Source: Bacteroidota bacterium
GTDB lineage: Bacteria > Bacteroidota > Bacteroidia > AKYH767-A > OLB10
Assembly (NCBI GenBank): GCA_016722525.1
Contig: JADKJB010000006.1
Span: 62,001 to 126,000, forward strand
Reading direction: 5' to 3'
DNA length: 64,000 bases
Shown: piece after piece, positions 21,687 through 32,000 of the stretch
Position numbering within the stretch: position 1 is the stretch's first letter
Layout of the letters: the number at the start of each line of letters is the position of its first letter
The notes under the pieces: model-generated
What the model saw: the letters and a program-made list of their open reading frames with translations, nothing else
What the model was told of the DNA's origin: nothing
The model's database searches: none
Translations under genes and position numbers: made by a program

Positions 21687-24600
21687 ATGAAAAAGAGCAA
21701 TCCACAGGGATTAATTTTAATGTTAAGTATAATACTGACATTGGTTGGCAGTTTCGCTGCAAATGCAAACATAGTTGTTGCACCTGCAACAGGCGGAAAT
21801 TGTTTACAGTTAGCGCCTGCTGGTGCCTATACTGTTTTGAGTAACATCTCCATTACGGAATCGAATGTGAACGATTTTGCAATTCAGGGAGGTACTACTT
21901 TTATTTTGTCAGCTCCTGCTGGGTTTGAGTTTAAGCCGGGTGTAGGTAGTATGTCATTCAATTCAGGAAATGATATTAGTAGTTTATCATTATTGGTAAC
22001 AACAACCTCATTAACTGTAACAATGAATGTTGCAACCGCTACAAAACTTGATTTTTTTAGAATTCGTTTTGTTGAAGTGCGAGCAATTACACCAAATACT
22101 ACAGGTCAAATTCTTAGAACTATCGCAGGCGGTACTGCAACAATTGCAGGAAATAATCCCGGAGGTGGAATCAATCATGGCTCTTTATATGCTTCCGGAT
22201 CAGGAGGCTCTTTTACAACAGCAAGCAATGGAATATGGTCAAGTCCTGCCACCTGGATTGGAGGCGTAGTGCCAATTGCACAGATAACGTCACTATTAAT
22301 CACCTGGTTAATGGTGATGTTGTAGTAGGATTAAATAATTTGATAATCAATTCAGGAGGAAACTTAATTTCTGATCAGGCAATAACAGTATCCGGAGCTT
22401 TTTCAATGACTGGTACTGCAATCTATACTCACAATAATATTTCAAATGCGGCTGTTACTATATTTAGTGGTGCTGAAAGCTTTTCTGCTACCAGCACTCT
22501 TGTTATAGATAAATGGTCATCTTTTACAACCCCTCTGCCAAATGGAGTCACTGGTAATTTTGGAAATCTAACTTTTAATACTACCGGATCCTGGAGTCAA
22601 AACGGGTTGTTTGCTCCAAACAGAATTAAAGGAACCCTGGCAATAACTAATGGTAGTATTATTATGGATAATGGAACAGGTATGTCCACATCGCTTACTT
22701 TGCAGGATGTCGCAATTTCAGGATCCGGATGTTTAGTTGTTCAATCCGGAACACCTAGAAATCTTACTTTAATAACAGGAAATTTTACTGATGTATCTAC
22801 ATCAACCAACTATACCTATATGATGTACCGTTCAGTTGGCAATTTTGATTGGACAGTAAATGGTAACCTTAATGTGAATCATCGATTCACAGCGATTGAA
22901 GGAACTAGTGCCGCTAATGTAGGGTCAGCAGTAATTCATGTTACGGGTGATTTCACTATTGGAGGTGGCTTGTTCACCGGTTTAAAACAAGTTACTGGTT
23001 CCATAAATATGACTGTTGACGGAGCTTCACTGATTACAGGAGGGCCTTCCTTAGTTGCTTTTAAAGATTATTATATCGGCGATGTAACTTTTAACTCTGG
23101 TTCACTAGCTATTGACAATTCAAGAAATACCTATTTCTTAGGAACTCATAGCACTGTAGGAGCAGTGACTATAAACATTACCGGCGACTTTAGTATTTCC
23201 GGAGCATCCACAAGAGTATATTATGCAGTAAATGATGCCAGTTTTAATGATATATTCGTGACAATAGGAAATGATTTAATTCTGACTGATGCTTTATTAA
23301 GTGCTACAAATGGCGGGATTGTTAATTATTCAATAGGAAGAAATTATACCCAAACAGGTGCTACTTCAAATTTCAGAGGTCAATATAGTAGTGTTAATGC
23401 CGGTAATGTTGATATGACTATTAATGGTTCAATGACTATTAATGGTGGTTTGTTTACTCAGTCGAGAACTACAGGATCTGTTTCATTAAATGTAACAGAA
23501 GTGATCGATGTTCAAAATGCTACATTCTATGGAATGAATAATACTACCTTAGGCAATAACGGAATAGGAACTCTTTCTTGTACTGATTTGTCAATATCAG
23601 CAAGTACTTTTGATTTTTACAGGGGAGTAGTGCTCGATGGAAGGACCATTCCTATAAACATCTCCAATCAACTTTCGATTAACTTTACTAATGCTGCACA
23701 AAGAGTATATTTTATTAGCAGAGCAGGCGATAATAATGCAGTTCTGGATTTGAATATAGGTACTAATTTTTATGTTACTGGCACAGCTGATGGATTATTT
23801 TGCTCTTCAATGTCGACCGGTATGGAAGATATTTCAATAGGAAATGATTTTTCGGTTAGTGGAGGCAGAGCTAGATTTAATGCTTTTGAAAATGCTTCTG
23901 CACGTGGCCATACAACAACAGGTTCAGTTGGCGGATCAGTTCTTCTTAGTGGAGGAAGTATTGCATTTTCTTCTCACGTTGGTACAACTAACTGGACTAT
24001 TACAGGAGATTTCGATCAAACCGGGGGTATTCAGTTTGCAAATGGCATACAGGTATTACTAATATCAATGTATTGGGTAATTTTAGCTTAGTAAATGGCT
24101 TGTCAGTATTGTATGCAAGAACTAAAACTATTATGCCTAACCCGGTAACAATAACAATAAATGGCAATGCGACTTTCGATAACTCCGTAGTGATGTTTGA
24201 CAGTTGTTTAACCAGCACTGCCACTCATAATCTGATTTTTAAAGGAAACAAAGTTAATTACAATGACAATGTGGTATTTGATCATAAGGCGCATTTAAGT
24301 ACACGCTTAGTTTTTGGTTCTATTCAATATGATAAAGCCGGAACCATTACAACTCGTCGAAACGGACCTGTATTTGATATTCGTCAGGTTAAACAAATAA
24401 TTACTGCGGGCACTATTGTTGATTTCTCAGCATCTCCATACGATTTGATGATTGCATCCCATTCCAGTTCCATTGCTACCACACACACTGCTCTCAACAT
24501 TAATGGAACTTTAAACATGGGAGAGAAAATGATTGTTGGAAGAAGTGAACCTAATTATTATTCATCAATAAATGTGAATAGCGGCGCACGATTAATTACT

Positions 24601-26012
24601 GCTCATGCAAATGGATTGTATTCCGGAACTGCTGCTGCCTCTTGTATTTATCCACTGGTAAATACCAGCTATCGGATGAATTTCTTCCTTCATTCGGCAA
24701 GTACTGTTGAATACAATGGAATTGATAACCAGATTGTATCGGGCACCGGGATAGGAATTGCAACAACAACCAACCATCGCTATGGTAACCTTGATATAAA
24801 TTTCCAGGGTACTGCTGATGTTGAATTTGCACATCCGGCTACCGATTCAGTACAAGTAAGAACAGCACTGATTTTAACTGGCGGTGAACTTAATTTAGAT
24901 GACGATCACACAACAAATACCGGTGGATATACCTTACAGCTATTGAATGGTGCTATCATTACAAGAAATAGTGGTTACATAAGAAGTGAGGTGGAAGATG
25001 GTACCGGAGCTGTTAAGTGGAACATCACAACAAATGGTAGTTTTGTAGTGCCTTTTGGATACAATTCAACTGAATTTATTCCATTTACTTATCAACCTGT
25101 TGCAGGAAGTTCCGGGGATGTTGTTTTAGCGACCTATCATTCAGCTGCCGATAATACGCCCTATCCGCCGACAGTATCACATGTTCGTGACTTGACTGGC
25201 GCTGATAACAGTGTGAATACTGTTGACAGATACTGGAGAATTGAAGTTTCAGGAGGTGCTACATCTAATCTTACTTTCTCCTTTACCAATGCAGAAAGAT
25301 CCGGAATTGTGAACCCCCGCGCTCAACTTTGGGAGCCTGTTTCGTTGGGTTGGTTTCCGCCTACAGGAGTACAATCTAATCCTACTGCAAACACAACGCT
25401 TGCAAGTACTTTAACTGCTTTAAATACATGGTGGACCCTATCTTCTGCATTAACTCCTTTACCGGTGGAATTACTTTCTTTCAATGCGATTGCAGAATCT
25501 AAAATTGTTAGACTCGACTGGACTACAGCTTCAGAAATTAATAATGATTTCTTTACAGTAGAAAGAAGTGCCGATGGAGAAACCTTTAATGTAGTAACAG
25601 AAGTTGACGGTGCAGGGACTTCTTCAATAGTGCATGATTACAGAGCTTATGATAAAACTCCTTTATATGGAATCAATTATTACAGAATAAAGCAAACCGA
25701 TTTCGATGGAAACGCTACGTGGTCGGAAGTAAAAAAGATAAAATTTGTTAGTAATTCAACTGTTTCAGTTTATCCAAATCCAATTATTGGAAATGTAATC
25801 AGCATAATTTCTAAAGATGACCAAGAAGTAGTTTCACTTGTTAGTTTATATGATTTGGCCGGTAAATTAATTCTTAAAATGGATCAGGATAATTTGGGAT
25901 CCGATAATGGAGTAGCTCAACTTGAAATAGGAAACTACCTTGCTGATGGTGCCTATCTTTGGAAGTAAATACGAACAACGGTGTCTACCGTGAGAAAATA
26001 ATAAAACAATAA
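21687..26012 (+). CDS. Giant T9SS-secreted repeat surface protein B, paralogue of A (frameshifted)
   Basis: About 1442 residues after repair. The start MKKSNPQGLILMLSII at 21687 gives a signal peptide ending AANA; upstream in-frame Met codons would spoil it. The order matches protein A block by block: GNCLQLAPAGAYTVLSNISI, WSSPATWIGGVVPNC, the N/T/G-rich solenoid-like region, GGELNLDDDHTTNTGG, TASEINNDFFTVERS, GINYYRIKQTDFDGNA and a T9SS sorting domain (VSVYPNPIIGN). Breaks lie at 22274-22275 (A lost), about 24049 (A lost) and 25958-25960 (T lost). The last hides the true end EVNTNNGVYREKIIKQ at 26012; without repair the gene appears to stop at 25968. Confidence 0.87.
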
Positions 26013-26027
26013 AAATTATTGACTAAA

Positions 26028-26070
26028 GAAATAGGCTGTTGCTCATTAGGGCAACAGCCTATTTTCTTTT
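26028..26070 (+). terminator. Terminator after surface protein B
   Basis: Stem AAATAGGCTGTTGC / GCAACAGCCTATTT with a loop of about 8 bases followed by a T-rich tract. It starts about 16 bp after the repaired stop codon. Confidence 0.9.
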
Positions 26071-26136
26071 GATGCCTGCCAAAAGGCTTTTGAACCTTTT
26101 CAATAAACGCTGCCATTAATTTACTCAGTCACTAGC

Positions 26137-27012
26137 TTAGAGTTCCACTATCTTATCTAAAACGGATTGAATAAGTTGGTTCATCGCATTCTCAGCATTT
26201 ACACTGTATTGTTGAGAAATTCTGTTTGCCACAATTACATTCGTCGAACAGCACTGGTGTCCCAGGAGTTTGGCAAGCCCATACATGGCACCAGTTTCCA
26301 TTTCAAAATTAGTTATACGGTGATTATCATGACGGAAAGAATGCAAACTGTCAATCATATCTTCTCTGGCCAGTCCCAGTCTTAAAACACGTCCTTGAGG
26401 GCCATAGAAACCCGAGCAAGAAGCTGTAATCCCTTTAATCATCCCTACCGATAACTTATTTATCAAAGCAGTAGATCCGGCCGAGATGTAGGATTGGGAG
26501 AGTATGCCATGATTAGGATAATGTAACCGGAATGCATCAATTAAGGCCTTTTCAGAACTATCATTTTCCAGTTTATAAAAATTTAACAAACCATCTAAAC
26601 CTAAGCCGTGGGAAGAGCAAACGAATGAATCAACCGGAATATCAGCTTGTAAAGCTCCCGATGTGCCAATCCTGATTAATTTAAGACTAGTCAGTTGATC
26701 TTTTATTACCCTGGTTTTAAGATCAATATTCACCAAAGCATCTAACTCATTGTAAACGATATCAATATTATCGGTACCTATACCTGTTGATAAAACACTG
26801 ATTCTCTTTCCTTTATAAGTTCCTGTATGAGTAACAAATTCGCGCTTTTGCTTTTTTAATTCTATAGTATCAAAAAAATCGCTGACTTTTGAAACACGAT
26901 CAGGATCCCCAACATTAATGATCGTTTCTGCGATATCTTCAGGGTGAAGATTTAAGTGGTAAACACTATAGTCCTTATTTAGAATGAGTTCTGATTCTGC
27001 TATTTGTTTCAT
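26137..27012 (-). CDS. Nucleoside phosphorylase (uridine-phosphorylase-like)
   Basis: 291 residues, intact. It has the NP-I fold motifs: the phosphate loop NVGDPDRVSKV, the central STGIGTDNIDIVYNEL, IGTSGALQADIPVDSFV and the nucleoside-site Glu/Met in NFEMETGAMYGLAKLLGH. It cleaves nucleosides with phosphate to base and ribose-1-phosphate. The spacing resembles uridine phosphorylase more than purine phosphorylase; the exact substrate is uncertain. It is divergent from the stress-protein pair, and the downstream promoter overlaps its start region. Confidence 0.88.
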   Translation of the reverse strand: MKQIAESELILNKDYSVYHLNLHPEDIAETIINVGDPDRVSKVSDFFDTIELKKQKREFVTHTGTYKGKRISVLSTGIGTDNIDIVYNELDALVNIDLKTRVIKDQLTSLKLIRIGTSGALQADIPVDSFVCSSHGLGLDGLLNFYKLENDSSEKALIDAFRLHYPNHGILSQSYISAGSTALINKLSVGMIKGITASCSGFYGPQGRVLRLGLAREDMIDSLHSFRHDNHRITNFEMETGAMYGLAKLLGHQCCSTNVIVANRISQQYSVNAENAMNQLIQSVLDKIVEL

Positions 27013-27034
27013 ACGATTGGAAAGTATAATTTTG
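27003..27034 (+). promoter_or_regulatory. Bacteroidota promoter for the universal stress protein pair
   Basis: TTTG (27003-27006), a 20-bp spacer and TAATTTTG (27027-27034) match the -33/-7 consensus well, 25 bp before the ATG at 27060. The -33 box lies inside the first codons of the divergent phosphorylase gene, so transcription of the two genes may interfere. Confidence 0.7.
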
Positions 27035-27059
27035 TAGTCAACAAATTTAATAGTATTTC

Positions 27060-27941
27060 ATGAGTACCAAGACAGGTCAAATTATTGTGCCCATAGATTT
27101 CGGTGAGCAATCTTTATTAGCATTGTCACAATCCTATAATCTGGCGCGACTTACAAAGTCTGAAATCACTTTACTGAATGTAATTGATGAAGATTTCCTC
27201 AAGCCATTTCAGGATGTAATTTCTGCAAAGCATAATTATGAGGGACAATTGCGCGACGATATTAAGTTGAGATTAGGTGAACTGGCACTCAAAGTTCAAA
27301 GCGAATCGGGTATTAGAGTGAATGTGATGACCAAAGTCGGGAAAATTTACGATGAAATTGTAAATGCAGCCCGAGAAATTGATGCTACATTAATATTAAT
27401 GGGTACAATGGGCGTGGTTGGTCTGAAAAAACGAATTCTTGGTTCAAATGCATCCAGAGTGGTGCGTGAGGCGGAATGCCCTGTTATTACAATTAAAGGA
27501 AAAGAACACCGTTTTGGAATTAAGCATATTTTATTGCCTTTGGATTTGTCAAAAGAGACCAAAGAAAAGGTTGATAAGGCTATAGAACTGGCTCAGATGT
27601 TTGGATCAATAATTCATGTTGTGACTATTGTTGAAAATGAAGATGAGTTCCTAATGAATAAACTGATCAGGCAAATGAATCAGGTAGTAGCATTTATAGA
27701 AGAAGGCGGATTAACTTGCACCTCTGAATTTGTTTCTGGAAGCGATGTAGCAGAAGAAGTTCTTAATACAGCAAAAAAGGTAAAAGCTGATCTCATTATG
27801 ATAATGACCCAACAGGAAGTTGGTTTTACAGACTTATTCATCTCTTCTGCTGCCCAGGAAATTATTAATAACTCAGATATTCCGGTATTATCGATAAGAC
27901 CATTTCCTAAAAAAGACACAACAGTTTCAATTTTAAGTTAA
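27060..27941 (+). CDS. Tandem-domain universal stress protein 1
   Basis: 293 residues made of two UspA domains (about 1-148 and 150-285). The first keeps the ATP-binding pattern G-x2-G-x9-G-(S/T) as GTMGVVGLKKRILGSNAS after ATLILMGTMG; the second is degenerate (MIMTQQEVGFTDLFISSA). Universal stress proteins bind nucleotides and help survival under starvation or redox stress. It is followed after 12 bp by a similar gene, clearly a tandem duplication. Confidence 0.92.
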   Translation: MSTKTGQIIVPIDFGEQSLLALSQSYNLARLTKSEITLLNVIDEDFLKPFQDVISAKHNYEGQLRDDIKLRLGELALKVQSESGIRVNVMTKVGKIYDEIVNAAREIDATLILMGTMGVVGLKKRILGSNASRVVREAECPVITIKGKEHRFGIKHILLPLDLSKETKEKVDKAIELAQMFGSIIHVVTIVENEDEFLMNKLIRQMNQVVAFIEEGGLTCTSEFVSGSDVAEEVLNTAKKVKADLIMIMTQQEVGFTDLFISSAAQEIINNSDIPVLSIRPFPKKDTTVSILS

Positions 27942-27953
27942 AACCTAAGAGCC

Positions 27954-28841
27954 ATGAATTCACACCAAAACGATTTGATCAAGAAAATTGTAATCCCTTA
28001 TGATTTTTCTGAAACTGCAGACCTAAGTTTGGAACAGGCTATTTTTATGGCCAAACTTTTACAGGCAGAAATCACCTTATTGCACATAGTGGAAACAGTT
28101 TCATTTACTACTGCTATTAGTCAGGCATTCAGTGGTTTTGAGAAAAAAATTGAAACTGCTACGAACGAAAAATTAGAACAGCTGGCAAGGGAAATTCACA
28201 TGAAATCAGGGGTGGTCTTAAAAATTCGCACCGAAGTAGGAAGAATTTACAAGAAAATTTGTGCCGTAGCCAAGGAAATAGATGCCGATATTATTTTGAT
28301 GGGTACTCATGGAACAAGCGGATATCAAAAGTTTTCAGTTGGTACCAACACTTCTCGCGTTGTTCAGGAAGCTCACTGTCCTGTTTTATCGGTGCAAACC
28401 CATGCTAAAGGTTTGGGATTTAAAAATATTGTAATTCCTATTGATGATACCAGTGAATCGAGACAAAAAGTGCCATTTGCAATTGGAGTTGCCAGGTTTT
28501 ATGGTGCCCATATTCATATTGTGGGATTGATCAACTTTTCAGGGGCAGATTTAATTCGTAAGTTCAAAATTAAAGTTGAGCAGGTTGAAGAATATGTTGT
28601 TCAACATGAACTTAGTTACGATACTACTTATATGGAAGGAAACGATTTGGCTGGAATGACTATGAAAGCTGCGGAGAATGTTAATGCCGACTTACTAGTT
28701 ATTATGACTGAACAAGAGCCCTCAATTACAGGTTTTCTCTTAGGAACCTACGCTACCAAAGTGGTGAATAGTGCTAAAGTTCCAGTGTTGAGTATCCATC
28801 CTGCTGAAGTAGATCCCGATAAGATTACGGTATCTTTTTAA
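27954..28841 (+). CDS. Tandem-domain universal stress protein 2
   Basis: 295 residues, the same two-domain architecture as its upstream neighbour. The first domain has the full nucleotide motif GTHGTSGYQKFSVGTNTS; the second has lost it (MTEQEPSITGFLLGTYA). Paralogous positions align along the whole length (DFSETADLSLEQAIFMAKLL). Its stop codon is 2 bp from the stop of the convergent DUF4197 gene. Confidence 0.92.
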   Translation: MNSHQNDLIKKIVIPYDFSETADLSLEQAIFMAKLLQAEITLLHIVETVSFTTAISQAFSGFEKKIETATNEKLEQLAREIHMKSGVVLKIRTEVGRIYKKICAVAKEIDADIILMGTHGTSGYQKFSVGTNTSRVVQEAHCPVLSVQTHAKGLGFKNIVIPIDDTSESRQKVPFAIGVARFYGAHIHIVGLINFSGADLIRKFKIKVEQVEEYVVQHELSYDTTYMEGNDLAGMTMKAAENVNADLLVIMTEQEPSITGFLLGTYATKVVNSAKVPVLSIHPAEVDPDKITVSF

Positions 28842-28843
28842 GA

Positions 28844-29565
28844 TCATTTCTTGCCAAAAACTTCTTCTAAAAGATCCGTAACTCTCGATTTCGGATCTTT
28901 TCTTATTTTGAGCTCTTCATTGGCAATCAATTTGAATAAACCATCAATTGATTTACCAGTCACATAGTCATCAAGATCCGGGTTCATCTTTTTAACAAAA
29001 GGTACCTGATTATAACTTTTTACAAGAGGATTCCAGTATTTAGTGATTTCTACCTTCTTCAATGAATTTTTTATCACAGGTTTAAATTCATTTCTTAACG
29101 CCGAAGAAGTGCTGTTTTTTAAAAATTGTGTAGCTGCATTGTCACCGCCTTTTAAAATTTTAATTCCATCAGTGATACTCATTTTGGTAATCGCGTTAAT
29201 GAAAATTGGGGTTGCTTTTTTAGCGGCATCTTCTGCTGCCCTGTTCATGGTTTTCACAAATTTATCGACTTCTTTTTTCATTCCAATCGATTTAAGAGTG
29301 CTTTCCATTTGTTTTGCTTCTTCCGGAAAAGGTATTTTTATAAGTGGGTTTTTATAAAATCCATCCATCACAGATGCTTTGTTCGTTGATTTTTTGGTCC
29401 CTACCGAAAGTGCTTCCTTGAGTCCAGCTACAATTTTGTCGTTCGAAAGGCCATTTCCTAATGCACTGTTCGTTGAGTTCAGGATAGAGTTCAAATTTAC
29501 CTGAGCAAAAGAACTCATAGAAATTAACAAGCCTAGGGAGCAAGCAATAATTTTAATTTTTTCAT
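28844..29565 (-). CDS. DUF4197 secreted protein
   Basis: About 240 residues. The true start is probably ATG at 29565: adding one base to the T-run at 29557-29562 (plus strand) gives MKKIKIIACSLGLLISM with a signal peptide ending SFAQ. Without the repair the frame appears to run on to 29638 with an odd leader. The body matches DUF4197 (AGLKEALSVGTKKSTNKAS, DGFYKNPLIKIPFPEEAKQ, KYWNPLVKSYNQVPFVKK, SIDGLFKLIANEELKIR), a periplasmic family of unknown function widespread in Gram-negatives. Confidence 0.87.
28869..28901 (+). terminator. Probable terminator for the stress-protein pair, inside the convergent gene
   Basis: Perfect 10-bp stem AAAAGATCCG / CGGATCTTTT with a 13-base loop and a T-rich exit on the plus strand. 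It begins 28 bp after the second stress-protein stop codon but lies within the last codons of DUF4197. Confidence 0.6.
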
Positions 29566-29673
29566 GAATAAAGTGGGTATTAGACAAGGTAAAATTTAAG
29601 GTTCCGGGTGCAATAAGCAAAAGGTTTGCCAAATTCATCCCGCTGAGGTAAAAGTTAAAATCTGCATCTTTGC

Positions 29674-30918
29674 ATGATGAATTGCGAAATTATTACAATT
29701 GGAGATGAATTGCTAATCGGTCAGGTGATTGATACTAATTCTGCCTGGATGGCAACCAGACTCAATGAGTCCGGATTACGCGTCAAGCAAATGACTTCGG
29801 TCAGTGACGACCCTACTCATATTATAGAATCGCTGGATTTGGCTAGAAACAGGGCACAGGTTATTCTTATAACAGGGGGGTTAGGGCCCACAAAAGATGA
29901 TCTTACTAAAAGTACTTTATGTAAATATTTCAATTCAAATTTAATTGTTGACGCTAAAGTCGTGGATCAGTTAACCCATTACTTCACCAGCAGAGGCCGG
30001 GAATTAACTGAAACGAACAAAAAGCAGGCAGAAATTCCGGAGAAGTGTATCCTGTTTATAATTTTCATGGCACAGCACCGGGAATGTGGTTTGAAGAGGA
30101 GGGTAAAATTTTGTATCCATGCCCGGAGTCCCATATGAAATGAAAGCAATGATGGATGATTATGTTATTCCTAAACTGATTTCAATCTTCAAATTGCCCG
30201 AAGTTTATCACTTCACCATACTAACCATTGGAGTGGGTGAATCTTTTCTGGCTGATCTGTTGGAAGAATGGGAATCAAGTCTTCCTACTCACATCAAATT
30301 AGCTTATTTGCCATCTACCGGAATGGTTCGGTTGCGATTAAGTTGTTATGAATCGAATGCAACAATTCAAAATGAAGTTAATGTTTTGGCAGAAAAGGCA
30401 AAAAATTGGTTGCCAAATATATTGTAGGTTATGGTGCTGATACACCTGAAATGGTGATTGGTAATTTGTTGCGAGATAGGAAAGAAACTTTAGCTATTGC
30501 AGAAAGTTGCACAGGTGGTTATTTATCGCACCAGGTCACTTCGGTTCCGGGAAGCTCTGATTACTATATTGGGTCCACCATTTCATATGCCGATGATGTA
30601 AAGTCAAGGTTTTTGGATGTTGATCAGGAAGTTATTCGTGAAAAAGGCGCAGTGAGTGAAGAAGTAGCTATTGCAATGGCTTTAGGAGTACGAAAGAAAT
30701 TAGGCACCACATGGGCCCTGTCAACCACCGGCGTAGCAGGACCGGGTGGAGGTACCTCCACCAAACCTGTAGGTACCGTTTGGATCGGTTTGGCAGGACC
30801 TAACCGCGTCATCGCCAGAAAGTTCCTTTTTGGAAATAACCGGTTTCGGAATATTCAAATTAGTGCACTTTATGCAATTGATTTACTTAGGAAGGAGATT
30901 TTTAACCACATTGATTAA
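29674..30918 (+). CDS. cinA: CinA-family nicotinamide-nucleotide amidohydrolase (three frameshifts)
   Basis: About 415 residues after repair, the usual CinA length. The N-terminal MoCF-like domain shows IITIGDELLIGQVIDTNSAW and TGGLGPTKDDLTKS. The C-terminal PncC domain shows AIAESCTGGYLSHQVTSVPG, ISYADDVKSRFL and TTGVAGPGGGTS. It deamidates NMN or removes damaged nucleotides. Breaks: 30054-30056 (T lost), about 30113 (G lost) and 30415-30417 (A lost); each repair restores family sequence (YNFHGTAPGMWFEEEGK, VSMPGVPYEMKAMM, LPKYIVGYG). ATG codons at 29674 and 29677 both fit. Confidence 0.93.
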
Positions 30919-30931
30919 TTTTTACAACTTG

Positions 30932-30963
30932 TTTGTCTTTTGTAACCAAATGTTATATCTTTG
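30932..30963 (+). promoter_or_regulatory. Promoter of rpmB
   Basis: TTTG (30932-30935), a 20-bp spacer and TATCTTTG (30956-30963): an exact Bacteroidota -33/-7 pair, 35 bp before the rpmB ATG at 30998. Confidence 0.85.
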
Positions 30964-30997
30964 CACTCCTTATTCCGAAAAATAAATAATTACCGCC

Positions 30998-31229
30998 ATG
31001 TCAAGGATTTGCGATTTAACCGGGAAAAAATCAATTGTAGGAAACAATGTTTCCTTTTCAAATAAAAAACAAAACGCAGGTTTAACCCAAACTTGCAGTT
31101 AAAGAAATTTTATCTTCCCGAAACAGGGGAGTGGGTAGTCCTTAAAGTATCAACCTCTGCGTTGCGTACAATTAATAAAAAGGAATTACCGCATGCATCA
31201 ATCAGGTTTTGAAAACCGGTAAACTTTAA
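30998..31229 (+). CDS. rpmB: 50S ribosomal protein L28 (two frameshifts)
   Basis: Reads MSRICDLTGKKSIVGNNVSF, then after adding one A to the run at 31064-31069, KRRFNPNLQLKKFYLPETG and VVLKVSTSALRTINKK, then after adding one G at 31192-31193, GITACINQVLKTGKL and stop. The repaired protein is 77 residues, the normal bL28 size. As printed no open frame here exceeds about 35 codons, so automated callers would miss it. The gene is essential in most bacteria, which strongly suggests sequencing error. It has its own promoter and terminator. Confidence 0.9.
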
Positions 31230-31250
31230 CCTGTTACCGGTACCAGATGC

Positions 31251-31305
31251 AAGGGACCAGAGATGCAAGCTACTATATAGCTGGCATCTTTGGTCCTTTT
31301 CTTTT
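31251..31305 (+). terminator. Terminator after rpmB
   Basis: Long imperfect stem AAGGGACCAGAGATGC / GCATCTTTGGTCCTTTT around a 16-base loop, ending in a T-rich tract, about 22 bp after the repaired rpmB stop. Its presence separates rpmB from rpmG. Confidence 0.8.
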
Positions 31306-31740
31306 ACCCCCTTTTTGAACGTTTTCAATTTGTATTAAGCATTGAATTCTAGTCAGTTAATTTGATGTTCAGTGCTCACTGGTCAAAGTGAGCTGCTTTG
31401 TCAATATTCATTCAATATCTAAATTTATTCAGAGATTATCAGATGTGTAACCTGTCAGGTGTGTGACCTGTCAGGTGTATGACCTGACAGGTGTATGACC
31501 TGTCAGGTGTGTGACCTGTCAGGTGAAGGGATGGTGGAGATATCATATTAATCCGATACTTTAATAAATAGCTAATAAATATCTGTAAATTAGCTTTTTA
31601 AATAAATTTTAGTAAATTTAATTTAAGTTCATTTTAAAATTCAAATGCTCCTTGAATGTTTACTTTTGCTTTTAAAGTTGTTTTGCTTCAAAAACGATTT
31701 CAATCGCATTTTTGAGATGATTAAATAATTGAATTCTTTC
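31306..31740. other. Gene-free spacer between rpmB and rpmG
   Basis: About 435 bp with no supported gene. It contains the five-unit palindromic array (31447-31526) and AT-rich flanks; the rpmG promoter begins at its right end. Confidence 0.6.
31447..31526. repeat. Five tandem 16-bp units, each carrying the palindrome ACCTGTCAGGT
   Basis: Units start at 31447, 31463, 31479, 31495 and 31511 with no length variation. The consensus is GTGACCTGTCAGGTGT. The core ACCTGWCAGGT is self-complementary around its centre (W is A in unit 3, T in the others). Substitutions are limited to the first positions, the centre and the last base. Similar ACCTGTCAGGT palindromes occur as dispersed intergenic repeats in Bacteroidota. 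It is not a CRISPR array: no unique spacers separate the units. Confidence 0.9.
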
Positions 31741-31771
31741 TTGTTAATAAAGGAATAACGTGTTATCTTTG
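31741..31771 (+). promoter_or_regulatory. Promoter of rpmG
   Basis: TTG (31741-31743), a 20-bp spacer and TATCTTTG (31764-31771), 28 bp before the rpmG start. The -7 box is identical to that of rpmB. Confidence 0.8.
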
Positions 31772-31798
31772 CAGGCTCTAAAATAAAACCACAGAACA

Positions 31799-31981
31799 AT
31801 GGCAAAGAAAGGTAACAGGGTACAGGTGATCATGGAATGCACCGAGCATAAAAACAGCGGTCTGCCTGGAACTTCTCGCTATATCACTACCAAAAACAAG
31901 AAGAATACGTCTGAGCGTTTGGAGTTGAAAAAATTCAACGCCATAATGAAGAAAATGACAGTTCATAAAGAAATTAAGTAA
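31799..31981 (+). CDS. rpmG: 50S ribosomal protein L33
   Basis: 60 residues: MAKKGNRVQVIMECTEHK, then SRYITTKNKKNTSERLELKK and the tail KMTVHKEIK, all standard for bL33. The usual zinc-finger cysteines are reduced to the single Cys of MECTEHK, so this is the zinc-free type. It leads a group with the DUF4295 gene and ftsY. The frame is intact. Confidence 0.97.
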   Translation: MAKKGNRVQVIMECTEHKNSGLPGTSRYITTKNKKNTSERLELKKFNAIMKKMTVHKEIK

Positions 31982-32000
31982 TCTTAACAGCACATAAGTT

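Noticed and set aside
31447..31526. Possible CRISPR array
   Set aside because: The units abut directly with no unique spacers, they are only 16 bp, and no cas genes are present.
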